Below are positions 17,921 to 26,231 of a DNA stretch of 64,000 nucleotides, in pieces. The position numbers and the translations under genes were made by a program. The notes below the pieces were generated by a model. That model saw only the letters and a program-made list of their open reading frames with translations. It did no database searches and was not told the DNA's origin. Source of the stretch: Planococcus plakortidis (GTDB lineage Bacteria > Bacillota > Bacilli > Bacillales_A > Planococcaceae); assembly GCF_001687605.2 (NCBI RefSeq), contig NZ_CP016539.2, forward strand, positions 2,882,501 to 2,946,500, written 5' to 3'. Every line of letters begins with the position of its first letter. The first letter of the stretch is position 1.

Positions 17921-18523
17921 ATGGCATTTCTCGCGATATGGCTATTGATGATTGCATACGCTGTCTTTTTTGCGCCTTCGGGTTCCGGCGGATACCAATT
18001 CGGACCGCTGCTGATGGGCGAATGGGAAGGAATCGATCCGCTCATCCTCGCTGTCTTTAACTCGCTCGGCATCTTCCCGCTCGTCTTCTTGACGCTCCTA
18101 TTGCCGAATGACCGTTTCCGCTGGCCGGCGTGGCCGTTTGCACTTGTGTCCTTTGGCGTCGGTGCGTTCTCGCTATTGCCGTATTTCGCGTTCGGCGACA
18201 AGCCGCCGGAGAAACAGCGCCGCGGGCCGAATTGGCTGCACCGCATACTGCGCTCAAAAGCGTGGCTGATCTTTGTCGCCGCCATCAGCACCATCAATTT
18301 CCTCACCGTCTTCCGCGGTTTCTCGCCACAAGCCTACGTGGAAGCATTCCAGACCTCGAGTTTGGTATCGGTCATGACCATCGACTGGTTCGTGCTGTGG
18401 GGCCTATCGGTCTATGCCACGTACCGCTTCTTGCCCGAAGCGCGATTCAAGCAATTGGCTTTGTTGCCGGTAGTCGGGCCGGTACTGGTATTATTGTTTA
18501 ACCGCAATGCAAAAGAAGAATAA
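17921..18523 (+). CDS. Polytopic membrane protein of unknown function
   Basis: A ~200-aa protein with about five hydrophobic helices: an N-terminal FLAIWLLMIAYAVFFA, ILAVFNSLGIFPLVFLTLLL, PFALVSFGVGAFSLLPYFAF, WLIFVAAISTINFL and the final LALLPVVGPVLVLLF. A basic loop PPEKQRRGPNWLHRI lies between helices 3 and 4. I do not recognise a function; similar proteins occur in plants and bacteria without assignment. The start could be ATG 17921 (behind GGGGTGA) or GTG 17912. It is followed by a strong terminator. Confidence 0.65.
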   Translation: MAFLAIWLLMIAYAVFFAPSGSGGYQFGPLLMGEWEGIDPLILAVFNSLGIFPLVFLTLLLPNDRFRWPAWPFALVSFGVGAFSLLPYFAFGDKPPEKQRRGPNWLHRILRSKAWLIFVAAISTINFLTVFRGFSPQAYVEAFQTSSLVSVMTIDWFVLWGLSVYATYRFLPEARFKQLALLPVVGPVLVLLFNRNAKEE

Positions 18524-18526
18524 TAG

Positions 18527-18562
18527 AAAGCGTTCCTGGCACTGTGCCAGGAACGCTTTTTC
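18527..18562. terminator. Bidirectional terminator
   Basis: AAAGCGTTCCTGGCA and TGCCAGGAACGCTTT are perfectly complementary around a 3-nt loop, followed by TTTTC on the plus strand. It separates the membrane-protein gene from the convergent ABC-F gene. Confidence 0.85.
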
Positions 18563-18580
18563 TTGTTTGAATCCAATTGG

Positions 18581-20203
18581 TCATTGCAAGATGCCGTGAG
18601 CGTTTTTTTGCTTTTCCGATGCCCAGTCATACGAACCTTCATGCAAGGTGAGGGTTTGCCCTTCAATCCAAGCGATTTTCGTGAACAGCTTCTGCAGGAA
18701 ATAGCGGTCGTGACTGATCGCGATGATCGTGCCGTTGAATTCTTTCAAGGTTTCTTCTAGCACTTCGCGCGATTCGATGTCGAGGTGGTTGGTCGGCTCA
18801 TCCAACACGAGCACGTTGCAGTCTTCCTGCATGAGCTGAGCGAGACGCAAACGCATTTTTTCGCCCCCGCTGAGATCCTTGACGCGCTTGAAGACGTCGT
18901 GGCCGTAGAACAGGAATTGCGCGAGCAGATGGCGGGCGTCGCCTTCTGTCACCGACAAATTATCGCGGAACGCCTCAATGACGCGCGCCTCTCCGTCGAA
19001 CGCTTCAAACTGCTGGGCGAGGTAGCCGATTTTCACATTGCTGCCTCGGCGCACTTCCCCATCCACCGGTTCGATGTCGCCAAGCAAGATCTTCAGCAAA
19101 GTCGATTTGCCGGTGCCGTTGTCGCCGACAATCGCCAAGCGGTCCTGCCAGTAAACGGCAAGTTCGACATCGGCAAACAGCACTTCATCGCCGAAGCCGT
19201 GGAACACATCCTGCAGCTCGAAAACCCGTTTGCCGCTGCGGTCATTGGCTTGCAGCTTCAGCTTCATCGCCTTTTCCGCTGCCGGCCGCTTGACGAGCTC
19301 CATACGCTCGAGCATCTTCTCCATCGTCTTCGCTTTGCGGAACAGATCCGGATTCGGCGGCGAGGCTTCATTCGCCCATTGGCGCAGGCGGCGAATCGAT
19401 TCCTTGATCTTCTGGATTTTCTTCTGCTGCTCTTTATACGCCGCAAATTGCTGCTCCATCTTCGCCTGCTTGTTACGCAAGTAAGCGTCGTAATCGCCTT
19501 TACTTTCCCACATTTCGCCGTCTTCGATTTCATACACTTTGTGCACGACATTGTTCAAGAACTGCCGGTCATGCGAAATGACGACGACCGTGCCGCTGTA
19601 ATACTCCAAATAATGCTCGAGCCATTCGATTGCCGACAGATCCAAATGATTCGTCGGTTCATCGAGCAACAGGACCGACGGCTTGCGCAAAATGAGCTGC
19701 GCGAGCATCACTTTCGTCTTCTCGCCGCCGCTCAGCGAGTCAAATCGCTGGCCCATCAGATGCGCGACGCCAAGTCCATTTGCCACGGCGGCGATCTTAG
19801 ATTCCGTTTCATAACCGCCGGCCTCCATAAACTGCTCCTGCAGTTCGCCGTATTGCCGCAGCACGCGCTCGTCCGCACCGTTCGCAAGCCCGGTTTCCAG
19901 TTCACTGAGCCGCTTCTGCATCCCGTGCAAGTCGCTGAAGCTTTCGTTCAACACTTCGTAGACGCTGTACCCCGGGTAGTCGGGGATTTGGTGCAGATAG
20001 CCGATCTGGGTGTTCTTCGTGCGGATGATCGTGCCGGCGTCCGGCTCTTCCAGCCCCGCGAGCAGCTGAAATAAAGTCGTCTTACCCGAGCCGTTGCGGC
20101 CGACGATGGCGATCCGTTCTTTTTCGTTGATTTCGAATGATAAATTGGCGAAGATTTCGTTGCCGCCAATGGATTTCGTTAGTTGTTGTGCTGTGATTTG
20201 CAT
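18581..20203 (-). CDS. ABC-F family ATPase
   Basis: A 540-aa soluble protein with two ABC cassettes in one chain and no membrane part. Cassette 1 has GRNGSGKTT, LSGGEKTKV and LLLDEPTNHLD; cassette 2 has GDNGTGKST, LSGGEKMRLR and VLDEPTNHLDIES. The interdomain linker (about 235-320) is a charged helical hairpin (YKEQQKKIQKIKESIRRLR), the P-site tRNA interaction motif region of ABC-F translation factors. Such proteins act on the ribosome, either resolving stalls or protecting against antibiotics; the subfamily cannot be decided by eye. AGGAGG-like GGAGGCG precedes ATG 20203. It is a single gene. Confidence 0.88.
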   Translation of the reverse strand: MQITAQQLTKSIGGNEIFANLSFEINEKERIAIVGRNGSGKTTLFQLLAGLEEPDAGTIIRTKNTQIGYLHQIPDYPGYSVYEVLNESFSDLHGMQKRLSELETGLANGADERVLRQYGELQEQFMEAGGYETESKIAAVANGLGVAHLMGQRFDSLSGGEKTKVMLAQLILRKPSVLLLDEPTNHLDLSAIEWLEHYLEYYSGTVVVISHDRQFLNNVVHKVYEIEDGEMWESKGDYDAYLRNKQAKMEQQFAAYKEQQKKIQKIKESIRRLRQWANEASPPNPDLFRKAKTMEKMLERMELVKRPAAEKAMKLKLQANDRSGKRVFELQDVFHGFGDEVLFADVELAVYWQDRLAIVGDNGTGKSTLLKILLGDIEPVDGEVRRGSNVKIGYLAQQFEAFDGEARVIEAFRDNLSVTEGDARHLLAQFLFYGHDVFKRVKDLSGGEKMRLRLAQLMQEDCNVLVLDEPTNHLDIESREVLEETLKEFNGTIIAISHDRYFLQKLFTKIAWIEGQTLTLHEGSYDWASEKQKNAHGILQ

Positions 20204-20240
20204 AGTTTACGCCTCCAGGGCGCAGCTGAAAATCGGTACA

Positions 20241-20270
20241 AAAAAAGACTGCCGCGTATCGGGCAGTCTT
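20241..20270 (-). terminator. Terminator after the 44-aa gene
   Basis: AAGACTGCC and GGGCAGTCTT form the stem; on the minus strand it is followed by a T7 run. It lies 28 nt after the stop of the small gene. Confidence 0.75.
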
Positions 20271-20297
20271 CTCCACTGGTGAAAAGAATGTCAGATA

Positions 20298-20432
20298 TCA
20301 GCTGCGCGTGATTTTGAAATTGACTAAAAAAGGGCAGACTTCTCCCGTCGGCGTCAAATCAAACGTAATGACACGTGTGAAATACAAAGCTTCCTCCATT
20401 TTCACACCCATCACCGCAGCACATTTCTCCAT
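20298..20432 (-). CDS. Small protein of 44 aa, unknown function
   Basis: A short gene starting MEKCAAVMGVKMEEALYFTR and ending NFKITRS, with a very strong GGAGGTGAAAAGA ribosome-binding site 5-10 nt before ATG 20432 and its own terminator at 20241-20270. Two Cys (positions 4 and 33) are present. There is no membrane helix or signal. No family was recognised. The combination of a near-perfect Shine-Dalgarno sequence, compact spacing and a dedicated terminator is the reason for calling it real despite its size. Confidence 0.6.
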   Translation of the reverse strand: MEKCAAVMGVKMEEALYFTRVITFDLTPTGEVCPFLVNFKITRS

Positions 20433-20526
20433 TCTTTTCACCTCCGTTTCGTTTAATTGTCTCAATATTACCACATCTATTCATGGAAGGGAATATCCAA
20501 ATGCGCCCTTTCTGTCAATTCGTTGA

Positions 20527-21189
20527 TTATCCTTTGACCTGCACCTGCGCCAACACGTTTCTCAAATCCGCCAAGCTATCAATCACCACGTCCGCTTCTT
20601 TCAACTCCTGTTCCTGCGCAAAATCAAAACGGCAGCCGACCGCGAGCAAACCGTTCGCTTTCGCCGCGCGGATATCGGAGATGCGGTCTCCGACAACCGC
20701 CCCTTCCGTTACGCCGTATTTCTCTTTGATCATGCGCACGAGTTCCGCTTTATCGGGTATGGCGGCTTGTTCGATGCTGAAGGTTTCCGTCACCCATTCG
20801 TCCAAGCCGTAATGCGAAACGATTGCCGCCAAGTAGCGCACAAGCCCATTGCTCGCAATGAAGATCCGGTAGCCTTCTGCACACAGCCTGGCGAACACTT
20901 CCGTAACGTGAGGATACAATGCCCCTTTGCCTTCTTCAATATTTGCGATCAACCGTTCAAGGAAATACGCATCCATCTCGCGCTTGGTCTCCTCGGATTT
21001 CCCGGGCAACAGCGTTTCCCATACCGCAGGCAGCGGCACGCCCATGATGTCCCGGTACGCCTCGATCGGCGCCGCGCCTTGCCATTCGCCCGTTTCGCGC
21101 AGAACCGCGAACGCTTCTTCCAGGGATTGCTCCAAAATCGTGTCGGTCTGGAACAAAGTGCCGTCCATATCAAAAATAACAGCTTTCAT
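20527..21189 (-). CDS. HAD-superfamily phosphatase
   Basis: A 220-aa haloacid dehalogenase-type hydrolase. Motif I FDMDGTLF (nucleophile Asp9 and acid/base Asp11), motif II IASNG, motif III Lys in IPDKAELV and motif IV VVGDRISDI are all present. The helical cap (residues 15-85) identifies a subfamily I phosphoglycolate phosphatase or beta-phosphoglucomutase-like enzyme; the exact substrate is open. The start is ATG 21189, 7 nt behind AGGAGG; the frame extension upstream is not coding. It is a single gene. Confidence 0.85.
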   Translation of the reverse strand: MKAVIFDMDGTLFQTDTILEQSLEEAFAVLRETGEWQGAAPIEAYRDIMGVPLPAVWETLLPGKSEETKREMDAYFLERLIANIEEGKGALYPHVTEVFARLCAEGYRIFIASNGLVRYLAAIVSHYGLDEWVTETFSIEQAAIPDKAELVRMIKEKYGVTEGAVVGDRISDIRAAKANGLLAVGCRFDFAQEQELKEADVVIDSLADLRNVLAQVQVKG

Positions 21190-21272
21190 CTGCCTACCTC
21201 CTGTTCTCCTATAAAGATCGAACCTGCCTATGGAAAGTTCCATCCAATGCGGCAAAACTTCCCTGAACCTTG

Positions 21273-21300
21273 AAAAACCGGCGCGCCATTGCGCACCGGT
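21273..21300 (-). terminator. Terminator of the aldo/keto reductase gene
   Basis: ACCGGCGCGC pairs with GCGCACCGGT (one G-U type mismatch). On the minus strand the stem is followed by TTTTT. Confidence 0.75.
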
Positions 21301-21313
21301 CAGATATTGCGAG

Positions 21314-22381
21314 TTATTTAAGGCCCATCGTTTTCTTGTAAGCGTCCAAATACACTTTCTCGGACGGGCTCGCTTGGTCCGGCCCGCTCATGGCGCGGTG
21401 CCAATGCGGATAGAATGGCGCCGGACGGGCTGCCGCTTCGATCAAGTCGTGCTCATCGCGCTTGAGCTTGATCTTGTAGGATGCGATGTTTTCTTCGAGC
21501 TGCTCTTCATTGCGCGCCGCGATGACGATCGGCCCGACGTTCGGGCGGTCGCGCACCCACGCATAGGCGATTTGCGGCACGCTGGCGTTGTGGTTTGCCG
21601 CCACTTCCTCCAAGGCATCGATGACGGTATACAAACGCTCCTGGTCATACACCCAAGGCTCCGGCCAGCCGCCGCCTTGGCGGGTATCTTCCGGCGCTTC
21701 CTTATCCCGGCCGATCTTGCCGGTCAACAGACCTTCACCGAGCGGGCTCCAGATCATCGAGCTGACGCCGAGCTCCGCCCCTGCTGGAAGCAGTTCGTAT
21801 TCCGATTCGCGCGCTTCCGGGGTGTAGTAGATCTGCTGGGTGACCGGCGGGATCTTGCCGTTCTGTTCCGCGAAAGTATGCGTCTTCGCGAGCGCCCAGC
21901 CGCTGTAGTTCGAGACGCCCCAATGGCGGATCTTGCCGGCCTTGATCAGATCGTTCATCGTCTCGACCGTCTCCTCGACCGGCGTCTGCCCGTCCCACAA
22001 GTGGACGAAATACAAGTCGATGTAATCCGTGCCGAGCCGCTCGAGCGATTCATCGATGGATTTCATCAAATTGTTACGGGAAGCTCCCCGTTCATTCGGA
22101 TGGCTGTCGAACGGAAACCCGGTCTTCGACGAAATCAGCACCTTGTCGCGCTTGCCCCGTATCGCCGCACCGAGCACCTTTTCAGCGTTCCCTTTCGAAT
22201 ACAGGTTCGCCGTATCGAACATATTGATCCCGGCATCGATCGACATGTCCACCATGCGGTTTGCGGTGTTCTCCTGTACATTACCTGCCGCTTCAAAGCC
22301 GTTCGTCCCGCTGAACGGGATCGTGCCGAGAATGTATTTCGGGACGCGCAGCCCCGATTTGCCCAAATTGATATAATCCAT
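21314..22381 (-). CDS. Aldo/keto reductase
   Basis: A 355-aa (beta/alpha)8 NADPH-dependent oxidoreductase. Active-site Asp and Tyr are in [18 protein letters not shown], Lys in VLISSKTGF and His in [11 protein letters not shown]. The C-terminal NADPH-binding segment includes [16 protein letters not shown]. It resembles the YhdN/Tas-like bacterial AKRs acting on small aldehydes and ketones; the natural substrate is unknown. The start is ATG 22381, 8 nt behind GAGGAGG; a more distal ATG at 22399 lacks a site. It is a single gene with its own terminator. Confidence 0.88.
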   Translation of the reverse strand: MDYINLGKSGLRVPKYILGTIPFSGTNGFEAAGNVQENTANRMVDMSIDAGINMFDTANLYSKGNAEKVLGAAIRGKRDKVLISSKTGFPFDSHPNERGASRNNLMKSIDESLERLGTDYIDLYFVHLWDGQTPVEETVETMNDLIKAGKIRHWGVSNYSGWALAKTHTFAEQNGKIPPVTQQIYYTPEARESEYELLPAGAELGVSSMIWSPLGEGLLTGKIGRDKEAPEDTRQGGGWPEPWVYDQERLYTVIDALEEVAANHNASVPQIAYAWVRDRPNVGPIVIAARNEEQLEENIASYKIKLKRDEHDLIEAAARPAPFYPHWHRAMSGPDQASPSEKVYLDAYKKTMGLK

Positions 22382-22491
22382 TGAAGAAATCCTCCTCATT
22401 GCTTGCCTGTTTTTTTATTCATGGGAATTAAATACCCTTTCCGAATTCCGTTAAACAAGGCCGCCGTCTTTCACTCCCGCTTCCAAGCGTA

Positions 22492-22524
22492 AATAAAAAA
22501 GGGGCAAAGCATATGCTTCGCCCC
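22492..22524 (-). terminator. Terminator of the 117-aa gene
   Basis: GGGGCAAAGC pairs with GCTTCGCCCC around an ATAT centre; T6 follows on the minus strand. Confidence 0.8.
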
Positions 22525-22548
22525 TGCTCTCCGTATCCACAAAATCGG

Positions 22549-22902
22549 CTACGCCCATATGACCCGGTACGAGCCGCCCGCTTCCTGTTCCAGGCGGCAA
22601 TTATCGGACAGAATCTGGCGGAAGCTCTCCGCTTGCGCTTCGTCCAAGGCAAGCCCTGAAAGCCCCTGTTCGGTCTCAGTATAATCAAGGTCCGCTTCCT
22701 GGCCGAATTTGATGCGCAGCAAATTCTTCGCGCCGTTCACCGTCAGGAATTTCACCTGATAGCCGTCACGAAACACCGTCTCGAGATCCGTTCCGAGCGA
22801 GGCGAAATTCTCGTGTTTCAGAAGCTCGCCGATCTCTACCCCGTCACGGCGGGCCTTTTCAATCCGGATCGCATCCGGCATGGAAATTTTAATCAATGTC
22901 AT
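22549..22902 (-). CDS. Protein of unknown function, 117 aa
   Basis: A small soluble protein not recognised. It starts MTLIKISMPDAIRIEKARRD, has an alpha/beta pattern (YQVKFLTVNGAKNLLRIKFG), a C-terminal helix LDEAQAESFRQIL and ends in GSYRVIWA. GAGGGATGAC precedes the ATG. It lies 36 nt downstream of the MBL-fold gene on the same strand, so the two may form an operon. No catalytic motif is visible. Confidence 0.65.
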   Translation of the reverse strand: MTLIKISMPDAIRIEKARRDGVEIGELLKHENFASLGTDLETVFRDGYQVKFLTVNGAKNLLRIKFGQEADLDYTETEQGLSGLALDEAQAESFRQILSDNCRLEQEAGGSYRVIWA

Positions 22903-22938
22903 GTCATCCCTCTTTCCAGATTGTTGGTAACCTCCATT

Positions 22939-24111
22939 CTAGAAGAAGAACGCGCGAATCTCAAACCTTGGGGATCCGGCGGCAAGCTCCATTCCGTTAC
23001 CGCCTTTCCCACCAGCGCGCCGACACGCAGCAATCAAGCCGCGACAGCGAGAGCGTCTCGCCGATCTTCGGGTGAGCAAATCCACGCCCAAACGCTGCGC
23101 TTCTGCCGTTGCCCGCTCGATCGGGTCCGTCCAGCTATGGAACGCCAAAGTGAACGCCGCCCAGTGGACGAGCATCATCCGCTCGCCCCGGACATCCAGC
23201 GCCGCCTGTACCGCCTGTTCCGGCGTCATATGGGATGTTTCCCAGCGCTCATCGTACTGCCCGCCTTCCATCAGCACGAGGTCGAACGGGCCGTAACGCT
23301 CGCCGATGGCCTTGAAATGGCTGCCATAGCCCCCGTCGCCGCTTGTGTAAAAGCGGATATCGCGGCCAAGCACGATCCAGCCGCCCCACAGCGTCGAATT
23401 GCGGTTGAACAAGCCGCGCCCGGAGAAATGCTGCGACGGGGCCAATGCGAGCGTCAAGCCTTGAAACTGCGTTTCCTCCCACCAATCCAGTTCGGTGATG
23501 CGCGCCACTTCCACGCCCCAGCGCTTAAGGTGCGCCCCGACACCGAGCGGCACGAAGAAATGCCCGACTTTGCTTTTCAGCGCGCGGATCGACCCGTAAT
23601 CGAGGTGATCGTAATGGTCATGCGTCAACAACACCGCGTCAATGTCCGGCAGCTGTCCGATGCTGCCGAGCCAATCCACACTATAGCGCGCACTGCCGGC
23701 AAACGAAACGGGAGACGCCCGATGCCCGAGCATCGGGTCGATGAACAGTTTTTTCCCGTCGAGGCTCAACAAAAATGCTGAATGCCCGAACCAGGTCAAG
23801 CTGTCTTCGCCGCTTGCGATGAGCGCCCAATCGATATCCGCCAGCGGCAAGCTGCCCGCCGGCCGGCGCTGGACCTCACACGCAAAAACGGAATCCTTCA
23901 GCATCGACAGTCCCGCCGAAACGCTGATGTTCATATCGGCTTGTTCCAGGTTGGCGAACTTGCCGCTCTCGTCATGCCCGCGCTGCGCAAAAGCCGCCCG
24001 CTGCCCTTTATCCGGCGTCGCCCCGAGCGGCGCATAGCTTCTTAACAACAATGCCGATACGGCAGATGCGGCCGCAACGCCCGCAAGAGAATACAAAGCG
24101 AATTTTTTCAT
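22939..24111 (-). CDS. MBL-fold metallo-hydrolase, C-terminus altered by a probable frameshift
   Basis: A 390-aa reading frame with an N-terminal membrane anchor (LYSLAGVAAASAVSALLL) and a metallo-beta-lactamase domain resembling the NAPE-PLD/UlaG-like group. Metal ligands are in LLTHDHYDHLDY, later His in SQHFSGRG, Asp in TSGDGGYG and His in MMLVHWAAF. The last ~50 residues become Arg/Gly-rich and unlike the family. Adding one C in the CCC at 23070-23072 (coding strand) restores GVDLLTPKIGETLSLSRLD and a natural end at 22997 (…ARWWERR), giving ~371 aa. The break is thus probably a single-base deletion. GGAGGAGCC precedes ATG 24111. Confidence 0.8.
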   Translation of the reverse strand: MKKFALYSLAGVAAASAVSALLLRSYAPLGATPDKGQRAAFAQRGHDESGKFANLEQADMNISVSAGLSMLKDSVFACEVQRRPAGSLPLADIDWALIASGEDSLTWFGHSAFLLSLDGKKLFIDPMLGHRASPVSFAGSARYSVDWLGSIGQLPDIDAVLLTHDHYDHLDYGSIRALKSKVGHFFVPLGVGAHLKRWGVEVARITELDWWEETQFQGLTLALAPSQHFSGRGLFNRNSTLWGGWIVLGRDIRFYTSGDGGYGSHFKAIGERYGPFDLVLMEGGQYDERWETSHMTPEQAVQAALDVRGERMMLVHWAAFTLAFHSWTDPIERATAEAQRLGVDLLTRRSARRSRCRGLIAACRRAGGKGGNGMELAAGSPRFEIRAFFF

Positions 24112-24462
24112 GGCTCCTCCAAAATGGAAATGTAATGGATTCGTTTCCTGGCTTTCAGAATAACCGGATGATCATCAAACCACCGGCACAACAAGAAAAG
24201 CCTGGCTCCCCGTTTTTTTCGACAAAGGGCCGGGCTTTTCCTGTTCATTGGTAAAACAGCCGCTCCTTCGGCAACTCCAATGGATAAGTTTTCATTTTCA
24301 GCCTTTACCATGGAATTTTCCTGCATAGAATGTAAATGATTGGTATCATTAATAAAAAAGGAGGATATTGCTAGTTCATTGGCGATATTCAATCCATCAA
24401 GCAGAACTTCATCCCCTTCCGCAGCCCATCCGGAGAATACACAACCAGAGGAGTGTCTTTAC
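24112..24462. other. Divergent intergenic region
   Basis: Contains a terminator-like hairpin (AAAAGCCTGGC 24196-24206 with GCCGGGCTTTT 24229-24239) with no obvious upstream gene, and an AAAGGAGG box near 24357 that does not precede a convincing frame. It presumably holds the promoters of the MBL and nuclease genes. Confidence 0.4.
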
Positions 24463-25461
24463 ATGAAAAAACGAATGAATTACTGGATCGTCTTGCTGCT
24501 GGCCGCCTTCATGGCCGGCTGCACCGAAACCGAACAAGCCGTAACCCCGGAAGCCGATGTGCAACAAGAAAGTTCCGCGGAAACGGAAGCCCCTGACGAA
24601 ACGGCCACCGAAACCGAAGCGCCTGATGAGGCAGAGAAAGAAACAGCCCCAAGCGAAGCGGAACAGCCAGCTGCAGATGCACCCGAAGAAGAAACGGCCG
24701 CACACCCTGCGGAAGCACCGTTCGAAGGATACGAACTCATCGAAGTGGACGGCGGCGATTTGTCCGGCCACCGTGAACCGAACACCGTCGTCTCCATCGG
24801 TTACGGAGAACGCGAATACTGGGCGTTCACGAATGAACACGGCCAATTGGAACGCGTCATTGCGGATGAAATCATTTTGCAGGACGACACGAGCGAGCCG
24901 GTCCTCGACTCAGGACGCTATTATTCCGACGAAGCCAAAGTGCCGGGTGTCGAAAGCGACATTCTGGACGAAGGACACGTCATCGCCGATTCACTCGGCG
25001 GGGTCTCGAACGCCTATAACATCACTCCGCAAGAAAGCACGCTCAACCGCCACGGCGACCAGGCGTATATGGAAGACGTCATTCGCGATGCGGGCGGCGC
25101 CACCGATTTCGAAGCGATCATCACCTATCCCGATACCGAGACGCAAGTGCCGTCCAGCTATCAATACAGCTATACCGTCAGAGGCAACGAAGTGGTCGAC
25201 ACATTCGACAACGTCAACCCCGATGAAGTCAACGCCTCCCTCGGCTTAACGGACAGCGCAACTACGGATGCTGAATCCAGTCCACCGGAAACTAGCAGCC
25301 CAGAAACAGGCGGTGACGTCTCGAGCGTCGACACAAACGGCAACGGCCAAGTGACGATCCAGGAAGCAAAAGACGCCGGGTTTACGATGCCCATCATGAG
25401 CGATCATTGGCTGTATCCGCATATGCGCGATAACGATAATGACGGGATGGTCGGGGAATAA
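24463..25461 (+). CDS. Lipoprotein with DNA/RNA non-specific endonuclease-like and calcium-binding domains
   Basis: A 332-aa exported protein. The lipobox FMAGC anchors the protein near residue 20. A long Glu/Ala/Pro/Thr-rich spacer follows (about 25-90), then a domain with DEGHVIADSLGG, NAYNITPQESTLNRHGDQAY and mixed strands, resembling the NUC-type ββα-metal nucleases where the DxGH His is the general base and the later Asn binds metal. The C-terminus (about 285-332) has two acidic loops, VDTNGNGQVTIQEAKDAGF and DNDNDGMVGE, of EF-hand/Excalibur type. It is likely a surface nuclease needing divalent cations. The start is ATG 24463 behind GAGGAG. Confidence 0.72.
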   Translation: MKKRMNYWIVLLLAAFMAGCTETEQAVTPEADVQQESSAETEAPDETATETEAPDEAEKETAPSEAEQPAADAPEEETAAHPAEAPFEGYELIEVDGGDLSGHREPNTVVSIGYGEREYWAFTNEHGQLERVIADEIILQDDTSEPVLDSGRYYSDEAKVPGVESDILDEGHVIADSLGGVSNAYNITPQESTLNRHGDQAYMEDVIRDAGGATDFEAIITYPDTETQVPSSYQYSYTVRGNEVVDTFDNVNPDEVNASLGLTDSATTDAESSPPETSSPETGGDVSSVDTNGNGQVTIQEAKDAGFTMPIMSDHWLYPHMRDNDNDGMVGE

Positions 25462-25497
25462 AATTGCACGAAATGCTTTCAACCGAAAATCAGCCAC

Positions 25498-25530
25498 AAA
25501 AAACACTGAAATCACTTCAGTGTTTTTTCT
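25498..25530 (+). terminator. Terminator of the nuclease lipoprotein
   Basis: AAAAAACACTGAA (25498-25510) pairs with TTCAGTGTTTTTT (25516-25528). Confidence 0.8.
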
Positions 25531-25540
25531 TTTGGGCACT

Positions 25541-25570
25541 AAAAAAAACATCGCTCAAAGCGATGCTTTT
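25541..25570 (-). terminator. Terminator of the DUF4357 gene
   Basis: CATCGCT and AGCGATG form a hairpin with a T8 run on the minus strand. It is convergent with the preceding terminator. Confidence 0.7.
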
Positions 25571-25622
25571 GCCGTCTCCTATACAATTGTGCACTGGGAA
25601 TCACCTTCATATAATACCGTAC

Positions 25623-26057
25623 TTAAATTTTCTTCCAATCATGCGCTCCCTTCGCCCAGCCGCCGATCGCGACACCCATCGCAATCAGAGGCGACGCGAA
25701 TTCCACATCTTCCATCACCAAATACTGGTGGCCGAGCGGCGTCAGTTTCCCAGACAGCAACAGCTCTTCCCTTAGCTTCAAATAACGCTTCGGGCATTTT
25801 GGCGTGGTCGTGCCCGCAAACTTCGAGCCGCGCTGCACGATAAACTGCTCGCCCTGGTAAAATCCGCTCGCATCCGCCCCGCGTTTCGACGTGATGTAGA
25901 ACAACTCCGGCGGTGCCTCCTGGTAGCGTCTCACCATCCCGCTGTCGAACGGGTCAACCGCCTGTTCCTCCCCCGTCTGCGGATCCACTTCCAAAAAGCG
26001 ATACACTTCCCCATACTCCGGATGCTCGAGCACCTCAACAAAAAACTCCTTTTCCAT
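25623..26057 (-). CDS. DUF4357 domain-containing protein
   Basis: A 144-aa soluble protein. The C-terminal half (about 60-140) has the DUF4357 pattern: ASGFYQGEQFIVQRGS, a CPKRYLKLREELLLSGKL helix and LVMEDVEFASPLIAMGVAIG followed by GGWAKGAHDWK. The domain is often appended to nucleases or helicases, but here it is nearly alone. The start is ATG 26057 (GGGGGAAAGC site); an ATG at 26093 is less likely. Function is unknown. Confidence 0.75.
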   Translation of the reverse strand: MEKEFFVEVLEHPEYGEVYRFLEVDPQTGEEQAVDPFDSGMVRRYQEAPPELFYITSKRGADASGFYQGEQFIVQRGSKFAGTTTPKCPKRYLKLREELLLSGKLTPLGHQYLVMEDVEFASPLIAMGVAIGGWAKGAHDWKKI

Positions 26058-26231
26058 CAGCTTTCCCCCTATGCTAAGAAAATTGCCTTTCATCTCTTAG
26101 ATAGACGGAAACTGCGAAAAAGGAGACAGGATGTTGAAATTTTTTATAAATTATTAACGAGAAATCAAGATTTATACTTTAATGTTTCCCCATGAAGTAA
26201 CGTAGCTAGTTTTATCCGACCTCTGAACGGC

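Noticed and set aside
18785-20074. Long plus-strand open frame (429 codons) opposite the ABC-F gene
   Set aside because: Antisense shadow of a gene with complete ABC motifs; His/Gln-rich translation without family features or ribosome-binding site.
21230-22384. Plus-strand open frame (384 codons) opposite the aldo/keto reductase
   Set aside because: Mirror frame of GC-rich coding DNA; Arg/Asp-rich translation with no domain.
24196-24239. Terminator-like hairpin upstream of the nuclease gene
   Set aside because: No gene ends here on either strand; it may be chance or a leader structure, so it is not annotated separately.
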